Assembly (NCBI RefSeq): GCF_030272615.1
Contig: NC_081413.1
Span: forward strand, 100,348,239 to 100,412,238
Reading direction: 5' to 3'
DNA from: Cryptomeria japonica
Taxonomy: Eukaryota > Streptophyta > Pinopsida > Cupressales > Cupressaceae
Length of the DNA: 64,000 nucleotides
Each line of letters opens with the position of its first letter. Position 1 is the first letter of the stretch. Positions 26,190 through 37,500 of the stretch are shown piece by piece. Below the pieces are notes generated by a model that worked only from the letters and a program-made list of their open reading frames with translations, did not search any database and was not told where the DNA came from. Both the position numbers and the translations under genes were made by a program.

Positions 26190-26900
26190 TGTCACATCCT
26201 CAAATTTTACATAGTAATTCATTCCAAATTTGGAAATTTTACTTTTAATTATTATAGTAAATGGTTAGTAAATTGCTACATGTATGAACATACATGTTTG
26301 TTAACAACAAGATGAGATGTTGATTTAAATTCTATTATGTTCTTGAAGTTGCAATGACATTGTTGAAAATGCTTAGTGAATGTATATTTGATTATGCATA
26401 TTGAAGTTTACTTATCTAACTCTAATAATTGAATATGGTCTAACCATGCGTTTGAATTGATCAAGTGCTAACTAGGAGAAGAGGTCGTTAAGCCAACATC
26501 ATCAAAAGAATAAGGGAGAGTATCGCCCAGGAGAGGAATATAGATAATAAGGAATTGTGTTGATTCCATCTCAAGTTTTTGGTGCATTGAACTGCTAGTG
26601 AGTTTGAGTAAGTACTTTGGTCTATAGATTTGGGTCTTTAGCCTTTTTTTGGTTCAATTCATCATATAACCCTAATGTCGATCCAGTCTCAAGTCAGAGG
26701 TCGTAGACTTGAGATCATCATTGTTAGTTAGATCATTTCGTCAACTGGTCATATCTATTATAAGAGTGAATATGTCTATGTACATGCATAAAATAAATAC
26801 AACTATAGTTACATGTATAGGTATTTATGAATGTGTCAGTTCTTTTCGAACAAATATAAATATACATGATACACACATACATAAGTAAGAAAACGTAAAC

Positions 26901-26959
<59 letters not shown>

Positions 26960-27017
26960 GTAATTATGAATACACATTTAATAATATAAACTATTGTTTT
27001 GATTATTAAATTATATA
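26190..27017 (+). repeat. Start of gypsy 3' LTR, cut by element A
   Basis: TGTCACATCC follows the polypurine tract directly, as a 3' LTR should. The first 126 bases match 7517-7640. The sequence runs up to the ATATA target duplication of element A at 27013-27017; the rest of this LTR may continue after 43121 (R2 copy 2). Confidence 0.6.
26903..26956. repeat. (TA)n microsatellite
   Basis: About 27 uninterrupted TA units. A shorter AT run (43117-43138) lies directly right of element A. Confidence 0.95.
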
Positions 27018-28819
27018 TGTAGTCACATAAATCTGTCCACTTAATTAAATGAATACTTAGTATTTATTTGATTATTTAACCATCAATTAATAATTAATTA
27101 AATTAATATTTAATTAATTCATCTTAACCCTCTTCTCCTATTAATTAAATAAATTATTCAATTTATTTGATTTAATTCACTTAACCAAATTCAGACCATT
27201 AATTAAATAAATAAATCATATTTATTTAATTAAATCTTCTCTCACATTTAAATAAATTAATATTTATTTAAAACCCCCACAATCCCACCTCTCACATTTA
27301 AATAAATAAATCATTTATTTAAATCACCTTTATCCTCCACCCACTTGTATTTTCCTACAAAAGCAAGTTGCACAATTATTTTAAATAAATAATTTATTTA
27401 AAACACCTTTATCCTCCACCCACTTGTGTTTTCCTACAAAAGCAAGTTGCACAACTATTTTAAATAAATTATTTATTTAAAATCCTATTTATCCTCACCC
27501 ACTTGAAACCTTTAATGGTTTCCCTTAAAGTATTCAAACTTGATGGCTTTAAAGTCTTCAAACTTGATGGCTTCCTTCTATAGTCTTCTTAAGACTTTAA
27601 TGGTTTTCCTTAAAGTCTTCAAGCCTTTAATGGTTCCCCTCAAAGTCTTCAAGCATTTTAATGCTTTATCTTCCTTTTTCTCATTTAAATAAATTAATAT
27701 TTATTTGAATATTTATCCAAATACAACTTGCACACATTTATTGAAATAAATGAATTTTTATTTTAATAAAATCCTATTTTCCCTCACCCACCAAATCCAT
27801 TTGCAAAATCTAATCCCCTTCTAGATTCTTCTAACCCCTTCCTAATTAACTTAATCCATCCCCTAATTATTGTCACATTCCTAAGCAAAGGGAAGTCACT
27901 TCTCAAAGCCTAAAAGTCTTTGATAACCATTAAAGGCTTTCAACCTTCAACCACTAAATGTCTCAAAGTCTTGGATAACCTTTGAAAGCTTTCAACCTTC
28001 AACCACTTAATCCCCAAAGTCTCCAATAACCATTAATGGTTAATTCAACCCTCCCACATGGTTAAAACATTTGTTTTGACTCAACCTCTACCCAACCCAA
28101 AGGTCTCATCAGGCCATTAATGCTTTGACCATGATTATCTCTTAAACATTTGCACAAAGGTTTATCCTTGGATTAACTCTTAATCCAATGGGTAATCTTA
28201 ATTTAGACTTGACCCTTACCTTCTAGATAACCATGAGGTCTTCTCAGGCCTTTAATGCCTCCAACCTCTTCTCTCAACCCAATCCTATGTTGACACTTGT
28301 CACCATTTTATTGGTGCCAATTGTGCACATGGATCCCCAACTTTCAAACTTGGCCCTTGATTAAACCATTCAATCTTAACCCTTCATTTCCCCATTTCTT
28401 CTATAAATAGAACCCTTCTCCTCAAGCAAAAGGAAGCATTTAGAGTATTGTTGTTATACTGGCATTAGCATAGAGCTTTTTCATAGCATCACTATCTACT
28501 CTTGCATAGTATTTGCTTATCATATTCAACCATCTTGAATCTCCATATGGCATCCATGGCTAGTGCTAAAAGCTGAGAGCTACACTCATTTGGGACTTGG
28601 AGAGGGGAGAAACAAGGGAGAAGCATCAAAAGGCATCATGGAAGCATCTTAGGGAGGCTCTTCTCCTTTCTTTTATTTTGTTAAACTTCTTTCATGCTTT
28701 TTGAAATCTCTCTTGATATGTTTGGAATGGTTTTTAGTTCTTTGTTTTGTTTTTATGGTTGAAACTAACTTATTAACATTGAACTTTGTTGTTGCCTTGT
28801 CCCCATTTCCATGACATCA
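27018..28819 (+). repeat. Element A 5' LTR
   Basis: 1802 bp, TGTAGTCAC...GACATCA. Up to ~28605 it is collinear with the 3' LTR at a constant offset of 14310, with one mismatch found by eye (28285 C versus T). The last ~200 bp are strongly different. The U3 is full of AT-rich palindromes of the type TTTAAATAAAT..ATTTATTTAAA and has a 79-bp tandem duplication starting at 27325 and 27404. Confidence 0.9.
28402..28409 (+). promoter_or_regulatory. TATA box of element A 5' LTR
   Basis: TATAAATA in 'ttctataaatagaaccc', repeated at 42712-42719 (3' LTR), with equivalents in element B at 45730-45737. It implies transcription starting near 28435-28445, hence U3 ~1.4 kb and R-U5 ~0.4 kb. Confidence 0.75.
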
Positions 28820-28821
28820 TT

Positions 28822-28841
28822 TGGTGAACCCGACGTGAATC
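28822..28841 (+). promoter_or_regulatory. Primer-binding site, complementary to tRNA-Trp 3' end
   Basis: TGGTGAACCCGACGTGAATC, two bases after the LTR end. From memory of plant tRNA-Trp (3' end ...GATTCACGTCGGGTTCA plus CCA), all 20 bases are complementary. The element B site (46230-46249) has one change, CCC to CTC. Confidence 0.8.
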
Positions 28842-28914
28842 CAAACACCAAAAAGATCAACTTTTTTTTTTTTTTAACCAATAACATGTTTGAATGTTGA
28901 AAATGTCACACAGG

Positions 28915-29065
28915 TTGCGCTTTTGACACTGTTTTGGTGCGTTTGACATTATTTTGGCGCTATTCACCCTGTTTCAGTGCTTTTTCCTTCTCTGTCTTTC
29001 CCTTTCTTTTAGTGCGTTTGTGTTAAATAGTGCCTCTGTTCAAACGCAGACTAGCGCTATTGTAA
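28915..29065 (+). repeat. Leader array of GCGCT words, element A
   Basis: 'ttgcgcttttg', 'tggtgcgtttg', 'tggcgctattc', 'tagtgcgtttg' and 'tagcgctattg' recur every 15-40 bases just downstream of the primer site. Element B has a longer, better-preserved version at 46316-46573. Confidence 0.65.
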
Positions 29066-30140
29066 CAAAACGTTGTACAAATCACCTTGTAACCAAAAAA
29101 AAAAAAACCAAAAAAAAATAAAATTAGGCTTGTAGAAGCCCACCAAATAGGCCGATTTTACTAACTATTTTTCTCTTTTGTGCAGATTTAAATTAGATTA
29201 AAATGTAGATTTATATTTTTTTACTAACTTGTTTTTTGAAGTTGGTTTTAAAAATGAATTCACTTTTTATTTTGGTTTAAAATTAACTTCACATTTCAAC
29301 TTTGGGCTTTTAAAAAAAAGAATCACACATTTGTTTGGGGCTCTTAAAAAGAATTTCATTGTTCCAAGGTAAAAAGAACCACAAACTTATACAAAAACAA
29401 CTTTATTTTTTTTTGCAAGTTAGGAAACAAACTTCGTTTTGGTGCTTAAAATAAACAAGGCAAATTTTATTTCTTGCATCAAGATAAAACTCACAATCCA
29501 CACTTCCATTTTTGGTGCAAATAAAATTCACAATCAACTTGTCTCATTTTTAAAGCAATTTTACTTCATGCAAACGTGTTTTTCATTAAGTTGACTAGGA
29601 TTTTCAAATTCTAGTTTACTCAAACAATTGCCTTTGAAAATTAAAAAGAACACCATGATTGTTGGAGCAACATTTCCAAATAGTTAGATCACATTGCAAT
29701 GATAGATTAAAAAGAACAAGTGTTTTTCGTGCTTGGCACACTTGTGCAAAGAGTTGGTCGAGTGGTCCTACTTCTAACACACACTATCCTCTCCCTTGGC
29801 TTTCGTGGTCCTAGGTGCAAGAGAAAAGTGTTAGTAACACTCACATTTTATCTTTTTAAGAGAGGCCTGCCAAGGGATCAATACTCTTGGGAATGACCTC
29901 GAGCGGTAAATCCTTCGAGCCGCTATAGAAATCAGGTGAGAGCGAAAGCTGTAGCCTTGGGTATAGCTGTTCCTATAGTGTAACTGGCCGAAAGGACAAA
30001 TGGGCCCCACCACTAGTTACAAGGCTCTTAAGTGAGTCACTGCAGAATGAACTTATGTCCAAAAACATCGAACATGACTAAACACCTTTAAAGTAGTAGC
30101 CCACCCGTTCTATTGATTGAGGATATTTGAGATATAATTT
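29066..30140 (+). other. Element A leader, proximal part
   Basis: No gene. A splice-acceptor-like stretch ('ttactaact', pyrimidine run, 'ttttgtgcag') lies at 29160-29185 and is conserved in B at ~46655-46684. From 29860 to 30060 there is a stretch ~85-90% identical to B (47285-47490) containing 'aaatcaggtgagag', a perfect splice-donor-like sequence present in both copies. Confidence 0.5.
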
Positions 30141-30376
30141 AGTGCAAGAGCATAGATGGTTTTGCTCCCAAGATACTCACCATACATATTTCCTTGAGTA
30201 GAAGCATAGCTTTTTGAAAAGTCACTTGTGGCTTGATAAAAGTGGTGACTCCCCCATCATAGGGATCATCTATTTGTTATGCTCGTGCAAGACTTAGTAT
30301 ATCACATCCTTACCTGCCACGGCGGGATTCATAAGGTATGTAGTACCAAAGTCGAAGAAATATCAAGATGTGGGCT
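30141..30376 (+). promoter_or_regulatory. Near-invariant leader block of element A
   Basis: 236 bp aligned without gaps to 47568-47803 in element B, with seven mismatches by eye. The last 142 bp (30235-30376) have only one. It has no reading frame of note. Coding regions of A and B differ by roughly 10-20% and their LTRs by more, so this block is unusually constrained. Candidate roles are RNA packaging, dimerisation, splicing or translation control. Confidence 0.7.
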
Positions 30377-30552
30377 AAATTTATCACAACTGGCCATTTG
30401 ACCTTAGGGATAAAAAGTGTTTGAAGTGTGTTCGTTTTACAGACCTAGTGCAAATTGAGCCGACTTCAGGCTTTGGAAATACACCTTAAAATAAATCTAA
30501 AGGAAGGGTCAAAAACAAGTCCAATATTGGGTTGATCTAGACCCATACTCAT

Positions 30553-31092
30553 TTGTGCCTTTGGGGGCAACATTCTTGTGTTTGTGTGCTTGCTTTGTTT
30601 TCTTGTCAAAGAAAAATCAGCAAATCACTTTCAAAAACAAAGTACTCATCCAACATTTCTCAAAAACAAACAAAAATACCAAAAACAAAGTGCAAACAAC
30701 AAAGAGTCAAATTTTATGACCACATCTCGCGAAAGAAGAAGCATCATCAGAATATCACCTTGAAAAGAAGACCATTAAGCTCAAAGGCTTTGATCAGAAG
30801 AAGAAAGTTCTTCTATCTAAATAGACAAATTTTTGTCTCACATAGAGTCTTTCTACATCGCATGCGTCTATACCTTCAAGGTAAAACAAACGAGTTTGAT
30901 TCAGAATCATTGAACCGCAGAGCTTTTATGCAATATAGCGCTCTGAGTTATCACAAAAATCAAGGAGGAAAGATTAATCCCAACTTCTTCCCAAACATCT
31001 GTATCACCTACAACACAGCTCGAGAAGTGCCACCAACGCCTGAAAGGGAAGAAGTAGAGTTTGTTCCATTTGTAACACAAAGTTTTTATTGA
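30553..31092 (+). CDS. Pre-gag ORF of element A (unknown function)
   Basis: 179 codons, TGA at 31090, in the same frame register as gag but 445 bases upstream of it. The N-terminal ~70 residues are low-complexity (Lys/Ser/Gln) and poorly conserved, so the true start is unknown. From residue ~73 to the end it aligns without gaps to element B 48148-48531. In residues 138-154 (GGKINPNFFPNICITYN) about nine codons differ between copies, all synonymous, which is strong evidence that it was translated and under selection. It is basic in the middle (IRRRKFFYLNRQIF) and ends in VTQSFY in A and ATQSFY in B. No domain is recognised. Extra ORFs upstream of gag are known in Ogre/Tat elements; I cannot say whether this is related. 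Confidence 0.65.
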   Translation: MCLWGQHSCVCVLALFSCQRKISKSLSKTKYSSNISQKQTKIPKTKCKQQRVKFYDHISRKKKHHQNITLKRRPLSSKALIRRRKFFYLNRQIFVSHRVFLHRMRLYLQGKTNEFDSESLNRRAFMQYSALSYHKNQGGKINPNFFPNICITYNTAREVPPTPEREEVEFVPFVTQSFY

Positions 31093-31536
31093 AGTTGAAA
31101 ACAAAACATCCATCATCTCATTCATACATCATTTTTCCATCATCAATTCATCCCAAAACTCTCAAAACATTAAGAGGTTCTTGTCCCAAGTTCTCTTTTA
31201 GATATTGCTTGAAATCAAACACATCACATCACTTTTAGATTGTTTCTACATCTAGGATAAGCTCATCCTAAGAGACACATCTACGCAGGTTAAAACTAGT
31301 TCATGAGTGAATCCTCTCATTGCTAGGTAGTCAAAATCTGTAACACATCTCAGATTTCTCTACACCTTATCACATCCAAACTCCTCAAAACAAACAAGCA
31401 ATTCAAAGAAGGAATTTCGGTTACATCTACCTTAAAGTGCTAGAGATCCCCATACAATACAAATCACCAATCATCAATCTTTCATCAATAACTCATCATC
31501 ATCTTCAATCAACTTCAACACAAACTTACAAACAAA

Positions 31537-34500
31537 ATGGCTCAAACCCGATCGCGATCAAGGCAACGAGAAATAGAAATTGAGGAAGAAGAAGACAACC
31601 TCAATGAATTTCAAGAAGCACTTGGAGGAACTGTAACTGATGAAAACCCAAGTACTCCCACTCCTTCAACAATTGAAAGGGCTCAGCATAACCCTCACTT
31701 CAACAGATTATTTCATGAAATATTAAGTAGCAATGCGGATGCTCACTTCTTAAAACTCGCTCAAGAAGGAGCCAAACTCCCCTCGGACTTTGATCTTGCG
31801 CAATTAAGACAAGCATCAAAAAGACAAAGTCGCCATGAGGAGGAAAGGGGTAGAAATCACATCAGATATAACATTCCTCGAGGTAACCCACCACCTCCTC
31901 CTCCAAATGAAATAGAGATGTTGCGGCAACAAGTCGAGAATCTCGCCCAACAACTTCATAGTGGTGTTAAGACCAATCAATTTTCACTTAACGACATCTG
32001 TCCCTATCCTTTTGATAGGAATCTTTATATGCCACCCTTTCCACGTGGGTTCGAAACACCCAAATTTGAAAAATATAGAGGAAAGGGAGATCCCCATGAT
32101 CATGTCCGAGAATTTCATTCTGCTTGCCTCGAAGTGGCATATGAAGACACATACCTAATGCGCCTTTTTCCCCAAAGCTTGGGAGGAACAACCACATCAT
32201 GGTTTTCCCGACTACCAGGTGGCATTAGAACATTTGAGGAACTCATCTAGAAGTTCCTATCTCATTACTCTTATAACATTGAACGCGACATCACCATGGC
32301 TGATCTGTGCAATACCAAACAAAAACCAGGTGAACTATTCTCAGTATTCCTGCAACGATGGCGCCAAATGTCTAGCAGACGCTCTCTTCAGTTACCTGAA
32401 CGAGAGCTAGTGGAAATTTTCATTGCCAACTTAAACGAAGAAATGGAATTTCACCTGGATGTCAAAGACACAGATTCTTTTAATGATATGATCACCAAGG
32501 GTTTAAAATGTGAAAGGGCACTCATCAAGAAAGGACTCATCAAAATCTTTAATGAACCAAAAGATGGTCCTCGCCCGCGCTTCAATAGTGATAAACCAAA
32601 CTTCTGGAACAAGAATAAGAATATCGTCAACGATGGGGTTGTGGATGCTCGGACTGTCCAAAATGCACAACCTGTGGTTCGGTTTGTAGGACAAAATCCT
32701 CCACCTCAAAATAACACAAATGTTCCTCTTAATCAAGGTCGCATCACATCTCATGATGAACCAAGACCTTGTCCACAAAAACAAAAACACACATACACTC
32801 CCTTAGGGGAACCCATTGAAATAGTGATGCGACAACTCATTTCTCAGAATTTGATCACTCTACCTAAGCTATCCAACTATGAGCCGCAAGTCAAACCGGC
32901 ATGGTGGAGAGATACTGAACATTGTGAGTTCCATCAAGGACGAGGACACAAGACAAGTAATTGTCACCGATTGAAGGATCTCATTCAGGATCTTATTGAT
33001 CGAGGAGAAATTGAAATTGAAGGACATGACCCAAAAACAACCAATAATGATCATCAGATGTTCAAGAATCCACTTCCATCGCAAGATCAAAGGGGTCCTT
33101 CGACGTCCAGACGAGGTCCTGATACCACTGATTATACGCAAGCTGCGTATAATTACACTGTCAATCACCTGTATGATGCCAGTGAACAAATTGCAACCAT
33201 AACCTTCAAAAATCCCACCTCAAATTGCAATGTTGTTACACATCGTGGCAAGGTCACCATCAAGGCAGCTCCACAAGGCACCACCTCCAATCCAAAGCAG
33301 TACAATCTTGTGGAACAATTAGACAAAACGCCTGCGCTTATATCCATTTTAGAGCTATTGCGCCTATCGCCATCTCATAAAACTATCTTAGATCAAGCAC
33401 TCCAAGAGGCGTCAGTCCCTGCAAACCTGAACAAGGACCAATTTCAAGCCATGGTTGGAAATCTAAAGTCATCACCTTGTCTCACTTTTTCTGAAAGTGA
33501 CAACTCTTCTTTCCAACAACCTCATAATGCTTCCCTACACATTGAAGGCTTTGTCAACCAACACAGGATCAAGCGAGTCTTGATCGATAATGGAGCAGGC
33601 CTAAACATTTGCACACTACAGTTGGTCACAGCATTGGGATATGCAATAGAATCAGTGGATCCTCGCAAGAAGATCACCATCAAGGCCTATGATGATGCAG
33701 AGCGTTCATCCAAAGGAGCTGTGGTACTACCAATCCGAGTAGGCCCTGTGATAAAGCATATCATTTGTCAGGTTCTGGACCTTCCTCTGCCATATAATCT
33801 ATTATTAGGGAGACCTTGGATACATGCCATGCAAGCTGTTCCATCTACCTACCATCAATGTATCAAGTTCCCACATAACGGTGCAGAGATCACAATCCTG
33901 GGCGATGTAAATCCCTTCGCATTTTGCCATAATATCAGCCATCAACCGGAGATTACTGTTCCTAATAATAGGGAAGCTATTTCTTCCACATCATATGTAA
34001 ATCCCGCCTCTCTTGCTAGTTCAAACACTCCTATACCCAAGCAAGAAAAGCTTAAAATGAAAGTCGCAGAGGAAGGTCTCGGGGAATATAACTTAAGTCA
34101 ACTCTTTTGTGTGGGACAAATGCCCACTTCTCCTAAAACACATGGTAAACCACAGCAGTTACTCCAACAACGACTAATCATGCCAGCATGTGCTTGGACG
34201 CCTTTCGTCCTTGGAAGGAGTCAAGAGGAAGAAACACAAGATGAGGACCTAGCGGACTGGATCTATAAAGATCCCATCACCACTGACATACCGCGAGTTA
34301 CACTTCCTACAGAACAGTATGGCAAAGGCCTCCTCATTATGCAAAGAATGGGATATGATGGTCAGAGTGCTTTGGGATCCTGCAAACAAGGATGACATGA
34401 ACCGCTGCTGCCAGAGTTCAAACCCAAAGGTAATATAGGCCTAGGCTTTGAAAAGGAAGTCCTTCCTAAACTCAGATTTAAAGGAAAACCTAGCAAACCA

Positions 34501-37500
34501 TTTTGCCCACCTACTATAAAGAGGACACCTTTCATAATCAAAGCACCATCAAGCAATATTGTCACTGCCCCATCGAGGCTCACAAACCCACCGCAACCAT
34601 CATCAGTGCCAAAAATCCCACCAATCGAACTAGTAATCCCATCCACAGCAGTCATCACATCAATAAAACCATTCATAGCAGCAACTATATTGGAACCCGT
34701 AGCAGCATCTATGGCACCAGCCGTTCCAATAGAAGCCACTAAATCAACACTGTCGATACTTCCAGTGACAAAACCTTTAAACCCCATCATAGTTCCTGTA
34801 GCACCGATCACCTCAAAGGTACATGAACCAATCACACCTGCAGTATTCAACTCCAGCGACATCCCAGTATGGTATAGCAATCGGATGCTAGAAAGTGATT
34901 CAGAGACCGACTCACATGAGTGGGAATTTGATTCTGTACAGCTTAACACTTCAGATGAGGAAGACACGTCACCACCTCCGCCACACAAAGACATTCCTGT
35001 TTACGGAGAAGCATAGATAAAGACCACTTGGGTACCTGAGCTGGAAACATCTTCCACAGACCCTACGTCTCATCCTACGCTGGATTCTGATAGGGAGAGT
35101 ACCATCAACGACCTTCACCACACTGTCTTAACCCTCACTGATACATCTCCCACACTTAACTTAATCGATGAAGTAATGCCCATTATCCACCCTGAACTCA
35201 TCGAATGGAACCAACCAAATCCCCCATGTCTTGACCTCTTCCAAAACGATGAGGCTATCATTGACTTTTTGGAATTAAGGGATAATCTACCAAGCGGGGA
35301 TCACAAAGCTGGATTCGCCATTGAACTTAATAGCGCAGCATACTTCGGGGCGGATGCCAAACCCTTTAGCTGCAAAAATATAACATTAAAACATGGATCT
35401 TCCAGTGAAAACCACACTGTGGCACTGTTTGATCCAACAAAAGTAAAAAGAAAGAGCGTATCCAACGGTGAAAACCTCTCTGAGGCACTTGAGGATGAAG
35501 GGTTTGACATTCTCCCTGCTAGTACACAACAGGAACGATCGACGATTCTCATTGAGGAGACTAAAGAATACAATGTGGGGACTCCTGAAAACCCTCATAT
35601 CATACATCTGGCATCTCTTCTCACTCCAGAGGAACAGCCTCAATTTATAGAGTTCTTCCAACAGCGTCAGATCAACTTTGCATGGTCATATGCAGACATG
35701 CCTGGGCTTGATCCTGATTTAGTCATGCATCATCTCACAGTAGCAAAAGGAGCCAAACCTGTCAAGTAGAAGCTTCGTAAGATGCATCCTCAGATTGCCG
35801 TGCTAGTCAAAACAGAACTCAAGAAACTCCTGGATGTTGGTTTCATTAGACCAATTGATTATGCAGAATGGATCTCCAACATTGTACCAGTTGGCAAACC
35901 AAAAGGGGGCATCCGCATTTGTACAGACTTCAGAGATCTGAATAAGGCATGTCCTAAGGATGACTTCCCTCTACCAAATATCGACATCATAGTAGATTTG
36001 ACAGCAGGACATGCCATGCTTTCACTCATGGATGGCTTTTCAGGATACAATCAAATAAAGATCGCACCAGAGGACCAACATAAGACAACCTTCACATGTC
36101 CATGGGGCACATACTGCTGGAATGTAATGCCTTTTGGTCTAAAGAATGCAGGAGCGACCTATCAAAGAGCAATGACCACCATCTTCCATGACATGATGCA
36201 TACTATAATGGAAGATTATGTGGATGATTTACTAGCAAAATCACTTACTAGAGAAGGACATCTTCACATCTTAGATAAAATCTTTGATAGACTGGAACAA
36301 TACCATGTTCGACTCAACCCAAAGAAATGTGTCTTCGGAGTGACCTCCGGGAAGCTTCTAGGATACATTGTCTCAAGCAAAGGCATTGAGGTCGATCCAG
36401 CAAAGGTTAAAGCAATCATGGACATGCCACCTCCAAAGAATATCAGTCAGCTAAGAACATTACAAGGACGGCTTCAATCTATCCGCAGATTCATTGCACA
36501 ATTGGCTGATAAGTGTCACCCATTCACACACCTGCTACACAAGAACATCCGCTTTCAGTGGGATGCCAGATGCCAACAAGCATTTCAGACGCTTAAAGAC
36601 TATCTCATGAATCCACCATTGTTGATGCCACCAGATCCAAGTAGACCGTTGTTACTTTATATCTCAGCGACAAGTACAGCATTAGGTTTATTATTGGCAC
36701 AACATAATGCAGAAGGCAAAGAGTGTGCTGTTTACTACATCTCTCGCACACTGGTTGGCTATGAACTCAATTACACACCTATTGAGCGAGCTTGCCTAGC
36801 AGTAATCTTGGCAGCCACTAAATTGTGACACTATCTATTGACACACAAGGTACAACTCATCGCAAAGATTGATCCACTCAAGTACTTACTCAGCAAAGCA
36901 ACATTGACAGGTCGTTTGGCCAAATGGGTGATGATTCTAAGTGAATTTGACATTGAGTATGTGGACTGTAAGGCTATCAAAGGGCAAGTTATTGCAGATC
37001 AGTTGGCCGATGCACCTCTCATAGGTGATCATCCTCTCATTTCCAATTTTCCAGATGAAGAGATATTCATGATTACAGAAGCACAGTCATGGAAATTATA
37101 CTTTGATGGTTCATACACTAGGCATGGCTCGGGGGCAGGCATTCTGTTTATCACACCTCAAGGTGATAGCATCCCGAAGTCTTACAGGCTCACATTTCCA
37201 TGCACAAACAACATAGCAGAGTATGAGGCCTTGATCACAGGACTCAGATTAGCCATACAATGGAAATTAAAAGAATTGCAAGTATATGGCGATTCCCAAC
37301 TAGTCATTCGACAAGCAACAGATGAGTATCAGACCAAGGATGATAAACTCATGCCATATAAGCAAATGGTGGACACTCTAAAGACATCATTTACTACTAT
37401 CACTTTTGAGCAGATACCAAGAGATCAGAATCGAGCTGCTGACGCCATGGCTACCATCGCATCTCTCTTAGATCTTCCACATAATTCAACACGCTACGAG

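Noticed and set aside
29860-30060. Possible small structured RNA gene (hairpins, conserved)
   Set aside because: Conserved only as part of the element leader in A and B, with no independent promoter or terminator signs; kept as leader.
34362-34994. 210-codon minus-strand reading frame opposite pol
   Set aside because: Antisense shadow of the Pro/Val/Thr-rich linker; the Ser/Gly/Val composition follows from that.
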